64,000 nucleotides of DNA from Altericroceibacterium xinjiangense (GTDB taxonomy: Bacteria > Pseudomonadota > Alphaproteobacteria > Sphingomonadales > Sphingomonadaceae), in contig NZ_RSEK01000004.1 of the NCBI RefSeq assembly GCF_003958635.1, positions 186,001-250,000 of the forward strand, read 5' to 3'. Positions 9,749 through 20,104 of this stretch are shown here, piece by piece. Within the stretch, counting starts at the first letter, position 1. Each line of letters opens with the position of its first letter. A program made the translations under genes and the position numbers. The notes under the pieces are model-generated. The model was not told the origin of the DNA, did not search any database, and was given only the letters and a program-made list of their open reading frames with translations.

Positions 9749-10507
9749 ATGCGAATTTCCGTCTGCGTTACCTCCAGTCCCGCCGAGCGGCCACTGAAGG
9801 ACTTGATCCACGCTCTTCGCTGGAGCCATCGGCCGCCCTGCGAAGTCGTCGTTTCTTCCCGTACCTGCCGGCTCGATTTGCCGGAGACGAGCTTTCCGGT
9901 TCGGCAGCTGGTTCTGGGCAGCGGCATAAACCACTGGCAGGCGCGCAACAGGGCGGCGAATGCGGCACGCGGCGATCTGCTGATTTTCCTGGAAAACGGC
10001 TGTCTCGCTCATCCTGAATTGATCGACCGGTATGCCGAGGCCGCCAGACTCGCGGGCGGAGCATTCGGAGGAGAGGTTCGAACCCTGCCCGAGGGTGCGG
10101 CGCGGCGCGGCATCGACTTCAGCCTGTTCAAACGGCTTGCCCCGGCAGATGAGGGCGAAGGCGCCAGCCCTGCGATGCAGCGGATCGGCGCCTTGGAATT
10201 CTCGGTGGGCAACTTCGCGATATCGGCGGCCGATTTTCTGCGCATCGGGGGGTTTCCCGAAACCGAAGGGGGGCGCCGGGAAACCGACGCTGCCTTTGCT
10301 CGCGCTCTTTGGGGAGCGCACCTGCCGCTCTGGCGGGTAAGCGGAGCGACGGCGTGGTGCGAACAGTGGCGGCGCAGGCCGGTCCGGCCCGTTCAGGTTA
10401 GCGAACCGGGCCTGCTCGTGGCGAAGGACCGACCGGTCCGCGTCCCCCTCGTGCCCTCGCTCACTTCGAAATCCTCCGGGCGTACTGCGGCGCCACACCG
10501 CGTGTAG
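9749..10507 (+). CDS. family 2-like glycosyltransferase
   Basis: A 252-residue protein with a GT-A fold. It begins MRISVCVTSSP, then has the nucleotide-sugar region and the stretch ARNRAANAARGDLLIF, which is typical of GT2 enzymes. The usual acidic DDD/DXD metal-binding triad after that stretch is replaced by LENGCLAHPE, so metal binding may be weakened or use Glu/Asn. A GGFPE motif and a WG...LWRVS acceptor-side region follow. I chose the internal ATG at 9749 over upstream frame because it starts at the first beta strand. The role is unknown; the divergent manA suggests mannose-containing surface sugars. Confidence 0.7.
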   Translation: MRISVCVTSSPAERPLKDLIHALRWSHRPPCEVVVSSRTCRLDLPETSFPVRQLVLGSGINHWQARNRAANAARGDLLIFLENGCLAHPELIDRYAEAARLAGGAFGGEVRTLPEGAARRGIDFSLFKRLAPADEGEGASPAMQRIGALEFSVGNFAISAADFLRIGGFPETEGGRRETDAAFARALWGAHLPLWRVSGATAWCEQWRRRPVRPVQVSEPGLLVAKDRPVRVPLVPSLTSKSSGRTAAPHRV

Positions 10508-10716
10508 GCGGGGTTGCCGGCAAGCGGCAGCGAGCGCCGCGGCGTAGATGTTTGCCGGTTCAGCGGGAACCGGATGGCGATTGAAACGCTTTTAATGGAA
10601 CAAGCCGGGGCATCGGGCAGCGCTCTTTCCCAGGCTTCGACGGCTGACCCCCGTCCCACATTTCAGGATCGGACCCTGCCGCCGTACGATTTATCTCTGC
10701 GGCCCCGGGGTCGGTG

Positions 10717-10748
10717 ATGGCGGGAAGACTCAGTCTTCCCGCCATTTC
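10717..10748 (+). terminator. near-perfect palindrome, possible intrinsic terminator
   Basis: A 14-bp inverted repeat (ATGGCGGGAAGACT and its complement) around one central C, followed by TTT. It lies 210 bases after the glycosyltransferase stop and 55 bases before the DUF2236 gene. The remaining 10508-10802 spacer shows no convincing gene. Confidence 0.6.
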
Positions 10749-10802
10749 GCATCCGAACGTCACCTGCCCGGCACCATTGCCTTCCCCCCGCGTTCCTCTC
10801 GC

Positions 10803-11666
10803 ATGCCAGGCCCATCGCCTCTTTTGCCGTGGAACGGCGCACGCGACGCGCTGCGTGCCCGGATCGCCGGACAAGTGCGCAGCGTTATTTCCGGTCAAAG
10901 CGAAAAGCGGGCCCTCGCACCGGCTGGACCGGGCTTCTACCCGCCGGGCTCCGTGATCCGCGCGGTACATGCCGACGTCACTTCGATGATGACGGGCGGG
11001 ATCACAGCCCTGCTGCTGCAGATGCTCCATCCACTGGCTTTGGCGGGTGTGCTCGGCCATTCGAACTTTCGCAGCGACATGCAGGGGCGATTGCAGCGCA
11101 CCGCCAGGTTCATCGCCGTGACGACTTACGGGTCCCGCGAAGCGGCCGAGGCAGCGATCGCCCGGGTGGATTCCATCCACGCCAGAGTGCTGGGCGTCAC
11201 GGCGGAGGGCGCGCCTTACTCCGCACGTGACCCGCAGCTGCTGGCGTGGGTCCACCTGGCCGAATCGTGGAGCTTCCTGTCGGCCTACCGCCGCTATGTC
11301 CGGCCGGGCATGCCGAAGGCCGATCGGGATGCGTATTATGCCCAAAGCGCACTTGTCGCCCGCAAGCTGGGGGCAAGTCCGGTTCCGGAAACGGAGGCAG
11401 AGGCTGAAGAGCTGATGCGGCGCTACCGCCCCGACTTGCGAGTGAGCGGAGAAACGAATGAGGTGGCGCGGCTGGTGCTGGCACCGGTCCGGGATCATCA
11501 TCCCGCCGCTCGGCTGATGGCCGAAGCCGCAATCGACTTGTTGCCGCAGTGGGCGGCGGAAATGCTTGGCCTGCGCCGCCGGACGCTGTCCGCCTTGCCG
11601 GTACGGGCCGCGACGTTCGCCGGCGCGGCAACGCTGCGCTGGGCCTTTCGGCAGCCGAGCAAATAA
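10803..11666 (+). CDS. DUF2236 (MpaB/latex-clearing-like) oxygenase family protein
   Basis: A 287-residue all-helical protein of the DUF2236 family, which includes the rubber oxygenase Lcp and MpaB and binds heme b. Family hallmarks are the LLLQMLHPLALAGV helix near residue 72 with a conserved His, the RTARFIAVTTYGS segment, HARVLG, and the YSARDPQLLAWVHL block near residue 140. I know of no assigned substrate for the proteobacterial group. No signal peptide is seen. The ATG has only a weak ribosome site. A MipA/OmpV gene starts 14 bases downstream, so they may be co-expressed. Confidence 0.85.
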   Translation: MPGPSPLLPWNGARDALRARIAGQVRSVISGQSEKRALAPAGPGFYPPGSVIRAVHADVTSMMTGGITALLLQMLHPLALAGVLGHSNFRSDMQGRLQRTARFIAVTTYGSREAAEAAIARVDSIHARVLGVTAEGAPYSARDPQLLAWVHLAESWSFLSAYRRYVRPGMPKADRDAYYAQSALVARKLGASPVPETEAEAEELMRRYRPDLRVSGETNEVARLVLAPVRDHHPAARLMAEAAIDLLPQWAAEMLGLRRRTLSALPVRAATFAGAATLRWAFRQPSK

Positions 11667-11680
11667 CAGGGATGGAAAGA

Positions 11681-12478
11681 ATGAAGATCAACGGCATCGC
11701 GGCGCTGTCCGCAGGGTTGCTGGGCTGCGGCCTGAGCGTTCCGGCTTTCGCACAGGACGCCGGCCAGTCGTCGGGGGAGTATCAGCGCACCCGGATCGAT
11801 CTCGGGGTCCAGTTCCAGCCAAGCTACCCCGGGTCCGATAAACTGAGCCCGCGCCCCCTGTTCGGAGTTGCTCGGGCCACGGGAGACGAGCCCTTCGCGT
11901 TCGAGGCGCCGGACGAGAGCTTTGGGTTCGCTCTCTGGCGCCAGCGCCGGCTGTCCTTCGGCTTCGCGGTCGGACTGGAAGGGAGCAGAACCGCCAAGGA
12001 TGTCGGGGCCGCGCTGCCGAAAGTCGGCTTCACCGTGGAGCCGGGCGTATTCCTGCAGTACGAAACCACTCCAAGCACGCGCCTGCGAGGCGAGATTCGC
12101 CGCGGTATCGGCGGTCATGACGGCTGGATCGGAACCGTGGGAGGCGATTACGTTGCCCGCACCAACGATGACTGGCTGTTTTCCGTCGGCCCCCGCCTGA
12201 CCCTTGCGGACGGCAACTACCAGGATGCCTACTTCACCGTCGCTCCCGAGGATGCAGCCGGAGCCGGATTGCCGACCTATGACGCCGATGGCGGGTTGCA
12301 GGCGGTCGGCGCGACAGCCAGCTTCCTCAAGCAGCTGAGCGCGCACTGGGGTGTCTATACTTATGCCAAGTATGACCGGCTGATCGGAGACCCGGCAAAC
12401 TCTCCGCTGGTCCGGGAATTCGGCTCACGCGATCAGTTCTCCGGAGGGGTGGCGCTGAGCTACACGTTCGGCGGCTGA
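11681..12478 (+). CDS. MipA/OmpV family outer membrane protein
   Basis: A 265-residue beta-barrel of the MipA/OmpV family. A Sec signal peptide is clear ([20 protein letters not shown], cleavage after AFA before QDA). The mature part has alternating hydrophobic strands, the family opening ([20 protein letters not shown]) and ends in an aromatic-rich strand ([13 protein letters not shown]) as barrels do. ATG 11681 is preferred because AGGGA lies nine bases upstream; ATG 11672 would add three residues. MipA family members have been tied to murein synthesis complexes and antibiotic susceptibility, but the role here is not shown. Confidence 0.88.
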   Translation: MKINGIAALSAGLLGCGLSVPAFAQDAGQSSGEYQRTRIDLGVQFQPSYPGSDKLSPRPLFGVARATGDEPFAFEAPDESFGFALWRQRRLSFGFAVGLEGSRTAKDVGAALPKVGFTVEPGVFLQYETTPSTRLRGEIRRGIGGHDGWIGTVGGDYVARTNDDWLFSVGPRLTLADGNYQDAYFTVAPEDAAGAGLPTYDADGGLQAVGATASFLKQLSAHWGVYTYAKYDRLIGDPANSPLVREFGSRDQFSGGVALSYTFGG

Positions 12479-12496
12479 TGAAACGTACCCATCAAC

Positions 12497-12524
12497 TTGC
12501 CATTCACCCGCATCGACCTACATT
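12497..12524 (+). promoter_or_regulatory. candidate sigma-70 promoter of ftsH
   Basis: TTGCCA at 12497-12502 and TACATT at 12519-12524 with a 16-base spacer, about 28 bases before the ftsH ATG. The preceding C also makes a weak CTTGCC heat-shock-like -35, so sigma-32 control is possible but not shown. Confidence 0.45.
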
Positions 12525-12551
12525 GATGCTCGAAAGGCAGGACTTTTCCGC

Positions 12552-14498
<1,947 letters not shown>

Positions 14499-14516
14499 GC
14501 CGATCTGAGTTGAACG

Positions 14517-14553
14517 AAGGCCGTCCGGGGAAACCCGGGCGGCCTTTGCTTTT
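14517..14553 (+). terminator. intrinsic terminator of ftsH
   Basis: A 13-bp stem (AAGGCCGTCCGGG with its partner, one G-T pair) and loop GAAA, followed by TTGCTTTT, 18 bases after the ftsH stop. Confidence 0.9.
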
Positions 14554-14585
14554 GGCACTGCTCGCCTGTTTGGCCGACTGTCTGG

Positions 14586-15479
14586 ATGCAACGCTCACCC
14601 ATGCCTGACCGTACTGTCGCCCTTGCCGGGTTGAGCATCCTTCTGGCCCAGTTTTCCCTCAATATCGGGGCAGCCTTGGGGAAGGGTATCTTCCCGCAAG
14701 TGGGGCCGGAAGGAATTGCGGCGCTGCGGACCACGATCGCGGCGTTGATTCTTCTTCCGATAGCCCGTCCGTGGCGGGCCATGCCGGACATGCGCCAGCT
14801 GCGCGTTCTGCTGGCCTACGGTCTGGCGGTCGGCGGGATGAACCTGCTGATCTACTGGGCGTTCGAGCGCATCCCTATCGGGGTCGCGGTAGCGATCGAG
14901 GTCACCGGTCCGCTGGCGGTCGTGCTGGCAACCTCACGCAGCGTGCGGGACTTCCTGTGGTTCGGGCTGGCCGTTGCGGGCCTGATGCTGCTCGTGCCGT
15001 GGCCCGGGCACATCTCGACCCTCGATCCGCTGGGGATTGCCTTCGCGCTCGCCGCCGCGGCTTGCTGGGCGCTGTACATCCTGATCGGCAAGCACGCGTC
15101 GAAAGTTCGGGGATCGACCGCCGTCGCGATCGGCATGGCGGCGGCGTGTCTGGTCACCGTGCCGTTCGGGGTCGCCACGGCGGGAGCCGGTCTGCTGCAG
15201 GGGCCGGTCCTCGCGACAGGACTGGCCGTGGCGGTGCTGTCGAGCGCGCTACCCTATATGCTGGAGATGAAGGCGCTCGGGAAATTGCCCTATAGGCTGT
15301 TCGGCGTCGCCACGAGCGCCGCCCCCGCAATCGCCGCCTTGTGCGGGTTCCTGGTGCTGGGAGAACAGCTGACGGCGCTGCAATGGATCGCGGTTGCGCT
15401 GATGATCGGAGCCAGCGCCGGATGCTCGCTTTCGGCCAGGCCGCCGATCAAGGAGCGAAAGGAAGAAGCCTTCGTCTGA
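14586..15479 (+). CDS. EamA/RhtA-type drug/metabolite exporter
   Basis: A 297-residue inner-membrane protein with ten predicted helices in two EamA repeats. It is closest in layout to RhtA-type threonine/homoserine exporters: KGIFPQVGPEGIAALRTTIAAL in the first repeat and YWAFERIPIGVAVAIEVTGPLAVVL in the second helix pair. The N-terminus could be ATG 14586 or ATG 14601 (MPDRTVALAGL); neither has a strong ribosome site. The C-terminus is a short basic tail. Amino-acid export is an inference from the subfamily resemblance. Confidence 0.82.
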   Translation: MQRSPMPDRTVALAGLSILLAQFSLNIGAALGKGIFPQVGPEGIAALRTTIAALILLPIARPWRAMPDMRQLRVLLAYGLAVGGMNLLIYWAFERIPIGVAVAIEVTGPLAVVLATSRSVRDFLWFGLAVAGLMLLVPWPGHISTLDPLGIAFALAAAACWALYILIGKHASKVRGSTAVAIGMAAACLVTVPFGVATAGAGLLQGPVLATGLAVAVLSSALPYMLEMKALGKLPYRLFGVATSAAPAIAALCGFLVLGEQLTALQWIAVALMIGASAGCSLSARPPIKERKEEAFV

Positions 15480-15482
15480 TTG

Positions 15483-15885
15483 TCAGCCCATTGCGCCGAG
15501 CAGCAGCAGGGCGGCGACAAACAGGAACAGGATGACAAAGACGAACCCGCTCAGCGCGACCGTGCGCCAGAGGGCCGAGCCGCGCGACAAGCCACAGGTG
15601 CCCTTGGCTGGCGAAACGAACCGGGGGCGCTCCCCTTCGATATTGCGGCGGGTCAGCTGCCCGGGGCGCAGGACCAGTTCGGGAAGGGTGTGCCAGACGC
15701 GACCTTCGAAAGGGAGCGCGCCATGCGCAAGGTCGTGCAGGAAAGCGCCTGCGGTCCGGAAGGTGCAGGCGTGGCAATGCAATGGCGCAGTTGAGACACG
15801 TGCCTTCGTGCACGGAAGCGGCCGGTGCTTCGGGTGCCGCGGTACCCTGGCCCCGCCTGCCGCCAATGTCGATGGCACTGGTCAT
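15483..15885 (-). pseudogene. DUF3667 membrane protein remnant, internally deleted and frameshifted
   Basis: Pieces of a DUF3667 protein are visible in two frames. The N-terminus (from 15885) has CLNC of a zinc ribbon. Then the frame must shift to continue with CHAC, RTAGAFLHDLAHG, RVWHTLPELVLRPGQLTRR and RPRFVSP, all hallmarks of the family. The sequence then jumps straight to the family's C-terminal helix (LWRTVALSGFVFVILFLF) and stops. Intact members have a long middle region with further helices between these points, so both the second zinc-ribbon part and the middle appear deleted. Family identification is from memory of conserved motifs. Expression is unlikely to give a normal protein. 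Confidence 0.65.
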
Positions 15886-15979
15886 CGCCGGTTCTTACCG
15901 CGTCGCTGCAAGGCGCCGAGCAGGTGTGGCGGGAACGAAAGAGGAACGGGGGCGTTCGCAGGGAAAGGAGTTAGAGTCC

Positions 15980-16207
15980 ATGACCGACAAGAACCACCCG
16001 AAGGCGGAGCCGTTTTCCAACGCGGAGAAGGACCCGGACGACTGGACCACCGGCGACGAACCGATGACCGGTGCGCAGGCAAGCTATCTCAAGACGCTGA
16101 GCGAGGAAGCCAAGGATGCGGACCAGTTCGATCCGGATCTGAGCAAGGCGGAAGCGTCCAGACGGATCGACGCCTTGCAGGAAAAGACCGGGCGCGGCGA
16201 CGATTGA
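15980..16207 (+). CDS. DUF3072 domain protein
   Basis: A small, very acidic, lysine-rich 75-residue protein. The second half carries the DUF3072 signature MTGAQASYLKTLSEEA. It has no membrane segment. ATG 15980 follows AAAGGAG nine bases upstream, which sets the start although the frame is open further up. It ends in a clear terminator. The family has no known function that I can name; its hydrophilic, stress-protein-like composition is only suggestive. Confidence 0.85.
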   Translation: MTDKNHPKAEPFSNAEKDPDDWTTGDEPMTGAQASYLKTLSEEAKDADQFDPDLSKAEASRRIDALQEKTGRGDD

Positions 16208-16240
16208 TCGCGTGCAGGCACCGGCCCCAAACAGTCAGAC

Positions 16241-16266
16241 GAAAGGCCGCCCGAGGGCGGCCTTTC
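16241..16266. terminator. bidirectional intrinsic terminator
   Basis: A perfect 12-bp stem (GAAAGGCCGCCC) with a two-base loop between the convergent DUF3072 and rpoZ genes. A and T runs flank it on both sides. Confidence 0.85.
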
Positions 16267-16274
16267 TCGTTCGA

Positions 16275-16619
16275 TCAGCCTTCGTAGTCGCCGCCGACTG
16301 AAGTCGAGCGGGCGGGAGCCGCTGCGGTCAGGCGCATGGCTTCGGCCGACTGGGACAGGGAGCCGACTTCATCCGCCTCATCATCGTCATCCGGCAGGAC
16401 GCGCTGAAGCGACTGGATCAGGTTTTCGTGCAGTTCCTTGGGCTTCACCGTCTGTTCGGCGACTTCGCGCAAGGCGACGACCGGGTTCTTGTCCCGGTCC
16501 CGGTCCACCGTCAGTTCCGCTCCGCCCGAAATTTCGCGGGCGCGCTGCGCGGCCAGCAGGACGAGATCGAAACGGTTGGGAACCTTGTCGACGCAATCTT
16601 CGACGGTAACGCGCGCCAT
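16275..16619 (-). CDS. rpoZ: DNA-directed RNA polymerase omega subunit
   Basis: The small subunit that helps fold and assemble beta-prime into RNA polymerase. The 114-residue product starts [20 protein letters not shown], the family N-terminus, followed by [10 protein letters not shown] and [12 protein letters not shown]. The C-terminal third is a variable acidic tail (PDDDDEADE). ATG 16619 is used; an in-frame ATG two codons earlier is possible. The cardiolipin-synthase-like gene is divergent. In many proteobacteria spoT follows rpoZ; here it does not. Confidence 0.95.
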   Translation of the reverse strand: MARVTVEDCVDKVPNRFDLVLLAAQRAREISGGAELTVDRDRDKNPVVALREVAEQTVKPKELHENLIQSLQRVLPDDDDEADEVGSLSQSAEAMRLTAAAPARSTSVGGDYEG

Positions 16620-16729
16620 GGGCACTCCGGTGCTGAAAAGGACACTACTGGTCGGAAAAGCGGATCGCTAGCGTGAAAAGGGCGGGAAGTCAAGGTTTCG
16701 CTGGGCTCGGCGTCTGCTAGAACCACGGA

Positions 16730-17926
16730 ATGGACCGAGGGATCATGGGTACCGAACCGCATTTGCCGGGGGAGGCGCGCTACCGCGAGTCGCCGCCGTT
16801 CGCGGTTCGCGCCCAGGGACTGGACCTGGTGTTCTATCCCCGGGGGGCGGATCGGCTGAAACGCCTGATCGAACTGATCGAGAGCGCGGAAAAGACCCTC
16901 AAGCTCACCTTCTACATATTCGCAGCGGACGACAGCGGACGAACGGTGCGTGATGCCCTGGCCTCGGCGGCCCGGCGCGGCGTGGCGGTGAAGCTGCTGG
17001 TCGATGCTTTCGGCGGCGCCAATCCCGGGTTCTTTTCCGAGCTGGAAGAAGCGGGCGGGGAATTCTGCTTGTTCGAGCCGAGGATCGGCCGCCGCTACCT
17101 GATCCGGAACCACCAGAAGATCGTCATCGTCGATGACCGGATTGCGATGATGGGCGGCTTCAACATAGAGGATTCCTACTTCGCCCCGCCGGAGGAAGAT
17201 GGCTGGAACGATCTGGCCTTCACGCTGGAAGGAGCCGTGGTCGATCAGCTGTGCGACTGGTTTGCCCGGCTGGAGAAATGGACCGAGAACCCGAAGGCGC
17301 AGTTCACCGCCATCCGGCGCATGGTACGCCGCTGGGACGGGGGGAGTGGCCCGGTGCAGCTGCTGCTGGGCGGGCCCACGCGCGGCTTGTCGAGCTGGGC
17401 GCGGAGCGTCAGCCACGATCTGATCGAAGGCCGGCGGCTGGACATGATAATGGCCTATTTCGCGCCGGCCCACCGCCTGACCGCCCGCGTCTGCCAGATC
17501 GCCCGCCGGGGCGAGGCGCGGCTGGTGCTGGGCGCCCGTTCGGACAACCCGGCAACCGTCGGAGCGGCGCGATCGCTCTATTCCCGGCTGCTGAGGGCAG
17601 GCACGCGGATCTTCGAGTTCCAGCCCTGCAAGCTCCACACCAAGCTGATCGTGCTAGGCGATGCCGTCTATCTCGGCAGCGCCAATTTCGATTTGCGGAG
17701 CCTGTACCTCAACCTGGAAATCGTGCTGAGGATCGAGGACAAGGCGCTGGCCGACCGGATGCGGGAATTCATCACCGAGCATGTTCCCGCAAGCGAGGCG
17801 ATCACCCCCGCGCTGCACCGCAAGCGCGCCACCTGGTGGAACCGCATGCGGTGGAAGCTGTGCTGGTTCCTGGTCTCCGGCGTCGATTACACGGTGACGC
17901 GCAAGCTCAACCTCGGCTTGGGGTAA
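16730..17926 (+). CDS. phospholipase D-family cardiolipin synthase-like protein
   Basis: A 398-residue protein with two PLD repeats. The first HKD motif, HQKIVIVD with following GGFN, is intact near residue 125. The second is HTKLIVLGD near residue 302: the residue at the canonical Asp position is Gly and the Asp comes one place later, before GSANFDLRS. The family transfers phosphatidyl groups, typically making cardiolipin at the inner membrane, but no strong N-terminal membrane anchor is present here. ATG 16745 is an alternative start with a GAGGG close by. Confidence 0.85.
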   Translation: MDRGIMGTEPHLPGEARYRESPPFAVRAQGLDLVFYPRGADRLKRLIELIESAEKTLKLTFYIFAADDSGRTVRDALASAARRGVAVKLLVDAFGGANPGFFSELEEAGGEFCLFEPRIGRRYLIRNHQKIVIVDDRIAMMGGFNIEDSYFAPPEEDGWNDLAFTLEGAVVDQLCDWFARLEKWTENPKAQFTAIRRMVRRWDGGSGPVQLLLGGPTRGLSSWARSVSHDLIEGRRLDMIMAYFAPAHRLTARVCQIARRGEARLVLGARSDNPATVGAARSLYSRLLRAGTRIFEFQPCKLHTKLIVLGDAVYLGSANFDLRSLYLNLEIVLRIEDKALADRMREFITEHVPASEAITPALHRKRATWWNRMRWKLCWFLVSGVDYTVTRKLNLGLG

Positions 17927-17984
17927 GGGCTGGTGCCGCCTTCTGGGCACCGCCCACTCCTAGAGGCGGTGACCTTTCCAGATC

Positions 17985-19493
17985 TCAGTCGTAAGCCCCG
18001 GCCGGCATTTCCCCTTCGGCCAGATCGGAGAAGCGCGTGATGCGCGGTTCGAAGCGCAGGCGGACCTTGCCGGTCGCGCCATGGCGCTGCTTGGCGACGA
18101 TCAGTTCGGCGAGGCCATAGACTCGCTCCATTTCCGCTGCCCACGAAGCGTGTGCGTCGTGGATCTTGGCTTCGTCGCTTTCCACCGGGCGCTTCGGCTC
18201 CCGCGAGGCGACGTAGTAGTCTTCGCGGTAAACGAACCAGACCATGTCGGCGTCCTGCTCGATCGAGCCGGACTCGCGCAAGTCCGACAGCATCGGCCGC
18301 TTGTCCTCGCGCTGTTCCACCGCACGGGACAGCTGCGACAAGGCAATCACCGGGACTTGCAGTTCCTTCGCCAGCGTCTTCAGGCCGCGGCTGATTTCGG
18401 AGATCTCGTTCACGCGGTTGTCGGTCGCCCGGCCCGATCCCTGCAGCAGCTGGAGGTAATCGACCACGATCACCCCGATATCGTGCCGCCGCTTCAGCCG
18501 CCGGGCGCGCGTGCGCAGGGCCGCGATCGACAGCGCCGGGGTATCGTCGATGTACAGCGGCAAGTCGGCGAGCCGCTGGCTGGCATAGGACAACTGCTGG
18601 AAATCTTCCCGGCTGATCTTGCCCATGCGCAGCGCCTCGCTGGAAATCCCGGCTTGTTCGGCAAGGATACGGGTGGCGAGCTGGTCGCTCGACATTTCCA
18701 GGCTGAAGAACGCGACGCCCGAACCGACCGATTTCTCGATCCCGTCCTGCCGATCCCGAAGCATGCGGTCGGCGCAGTTGAAGGCGATGTTGGTCGCGAG
18801 CGAGGTCTTGCCCATGCCGGGACGCCCGGCAAGGATGATAAGGTCGGAATCGTGCAGGCCGCCGATCTTCTCATTGATCGAGGTGAAGCCGGTGGTCTTG
18901 CCTGCGATATGGCCGCCGGAATTGATCGCGTGCTCGATCATCTTCAGCGCGGTGCTGGTCGCCCCGCGGAAGCTGTCGGCCTCGTTCTGTCCCGCCGCGC
19001 CTTCGGCCACCCGGAAAAGGGCCGCCTCGGCGTATTCGATCTGCTTCATCGGCTCGACTTCCTGGGAAGTGTCGAGCGCGCTTTCCACCAGCTCGCGCCC
19101 GACGCTCACCAGTTCGCGCAGCAAGGCGAGGTCGTAGATCTGCTGGGCCAGCTCCCGAGGGGCGAGCAGGCCCTGCCCGTCAGCGGTCAGCTGGGCGAGA
19201 TAGCCGGTGCCGCCCAGCTGCTTCAGCGCATCGTCCGCTTCGAAATAGGGTTTCAGCGTGACCGGGGTGACGACCATCTGCCGGTCGATCAGCACCAGCA
19301 CTCGTTCGAAGATCCGGCCGTGCAGCGGTTCGAAGAAATGCTCCGGCCTCAGCGCAACCGGAAGTTCTTCCAGCACGCGGTTGTCGATCAGCACCGCGCC
19401 GATGAAGGCGGCTTCGGCTTCAAGGTTGGCGGGCAAGGCGCGGCCCACAGCAGAAGTGGCCGGGGGGCGAGTCAGCAAGTCGATTTCGGACAT
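17985..19493 (-). CDS. dnaB: replicative DNA helicase DnaB
   Basis: Hexameric 5'-3' helicase of the replication fork. The 502-residue product has the N-terminal helical domain (GRALPANLEAEAAFIGAVL, residues 15-33), Walker A GRPGMGKTS near residue 222, Walker B VIVVDYLQLL near residue 340 and the H4 motif downstream (LRESGSIEQDADMV). No intein interrupts it. ATG 19493 gives the conserved start MSEIDLL. The UPF0262 gene is divergent. Confidence 0.97.
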   Translation of the reverse strand: MSEIDLLTRPPATSAVGRALPANLEAEAAFIGAVLIDNRVLEELPVALRPEHFFEPLHGRIFERVLVLIDRQMVVTPVTLKPYFEADDALKQLGGTGYLAQLTADGQGLLAPRELAQQIYDLALLRELVSVGRELVESALDTSQEVEPMKQIEYAEAALFRVAEGAAGQNEADSFRGATSTALKMIEHAINSGGHIAGKTTGFTSINEKIGGLHDSDLIILAGRPGMGKTSLATNIAFNCADRMLRDRQDGIEKSVGSGVAFFSLEMSSDQLATRILAEQAGISSEALRMGKISREDFQQLSYASQRLADLPLYIDDTPALSIAALRTRARRLKRRHDIGVIVVDYLQLLQGSGRATDNRVNEISEISRGLKTLAKELQVPVIALSQLSRAVEQREDKRPMLSDLRESGSIEQDADMVWFVYREDYYVASREPKRPVESDEAKIHDAHASWAAEMERVYGLAELIVAKQRHGATGKVRLRFEPRITRFSDLAEGEMPAGAYD

Positions 19494-19612
19494 TCGCGCG
19501 TGATGCGCCGGGTCCGTCCGCCCTGCAAGTCATCGCGTGCAAGCGAGCCTGTGGATAGCGGGGATGCTTTTCGCGTTTGCGCAAAAACCCGCGCTCTGCG
19601 ACACGGCAGCCT

Positions 19613-20095
19613 GTGTCCAGCCAGCGCATCTTTGACATAACCCTCGATGAAGCCACGATTCTGTGGCGCAATCCCGATGTCGAGCGAGAACGCCGAGTCG
19701 CGATGCAGGACCTGATTGAGGAGAACACCTTCACCCCCCTGGGCGCGGTGGCCGATGGGCACGACGGCCCGTGGGCGCTGCACTTGTCGATTCGCGACAA
19801 CTGCCTTTCGATAGGCGTGCGCAACGCGGAAGGGGCGGAAGTCGGAACGATCCAGCTGGGGCTGACCCGGTTCCGCCGCACGGTGCGGGAATACTTCGCG
19901 ATCTGCGATTCGTACTACAAGGCGGTGCGCCAGATGTCGGCGCAGGAAATCGAGACGCTGGACATGGCGCGCCGGGCGACTCACGACCAGGCAACCCGCA
20001 TGCTGGTGGACGCGCTGGAGGACAGCGTAGAGACCGATTTTGCCACCGCGCGGCGGCTGTTCACGCTGCTGTGCGTGCTTCATATCAAAGGCTGA
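19613..20095 (+). CDS. UPF0262 family protein
   Basis: A 160-residue protein of the alphaproteobacteria-restricted UPF0262 family. Recognisable blocks are FDITLDEATILWRNPDVERERRVAMQDL, FRRTVREYFAICDSYY (near residue 90) and ATARRLFTLLCVLH at the C-terminus (split here only for brevity). I used GTG 19613, which gives the usual family length; a TTG 12 codons earlier is possible. No function is established. It stands next to dnaB and 9 bases before the GH25-fold gene, with which it may be transcribed. Confidence 0.88.
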   Translation: MSSQRIFDITLDEATILWRNPDVERERRVAMQDLIEENTFTPLGAVADGHDGPWALHLSIRDNCLSIGVRNAEGAEVGTIQLGLTRFRRTVREYFAICDSYYKAVRQMSAQEIETLDMARRATHDQATRMLVDALEDSVETDFATARRLFTLLCVLHIKG

Positions 20096-20104
20096 ATACA
20101 CGAC

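Noticed and set aside
10514-10717. A 67-codon frame before the DUF2236 gene
   Set aside because: No ribosome site, no recognisable features, and it runs into the palindrome.
19550-19558. TGTGGATAG next to dnaB as a DnaA box
   Set aside because: A single near-match without a cluster, AT-rich unwinding region or neighbouring origin genes is expected by chance.
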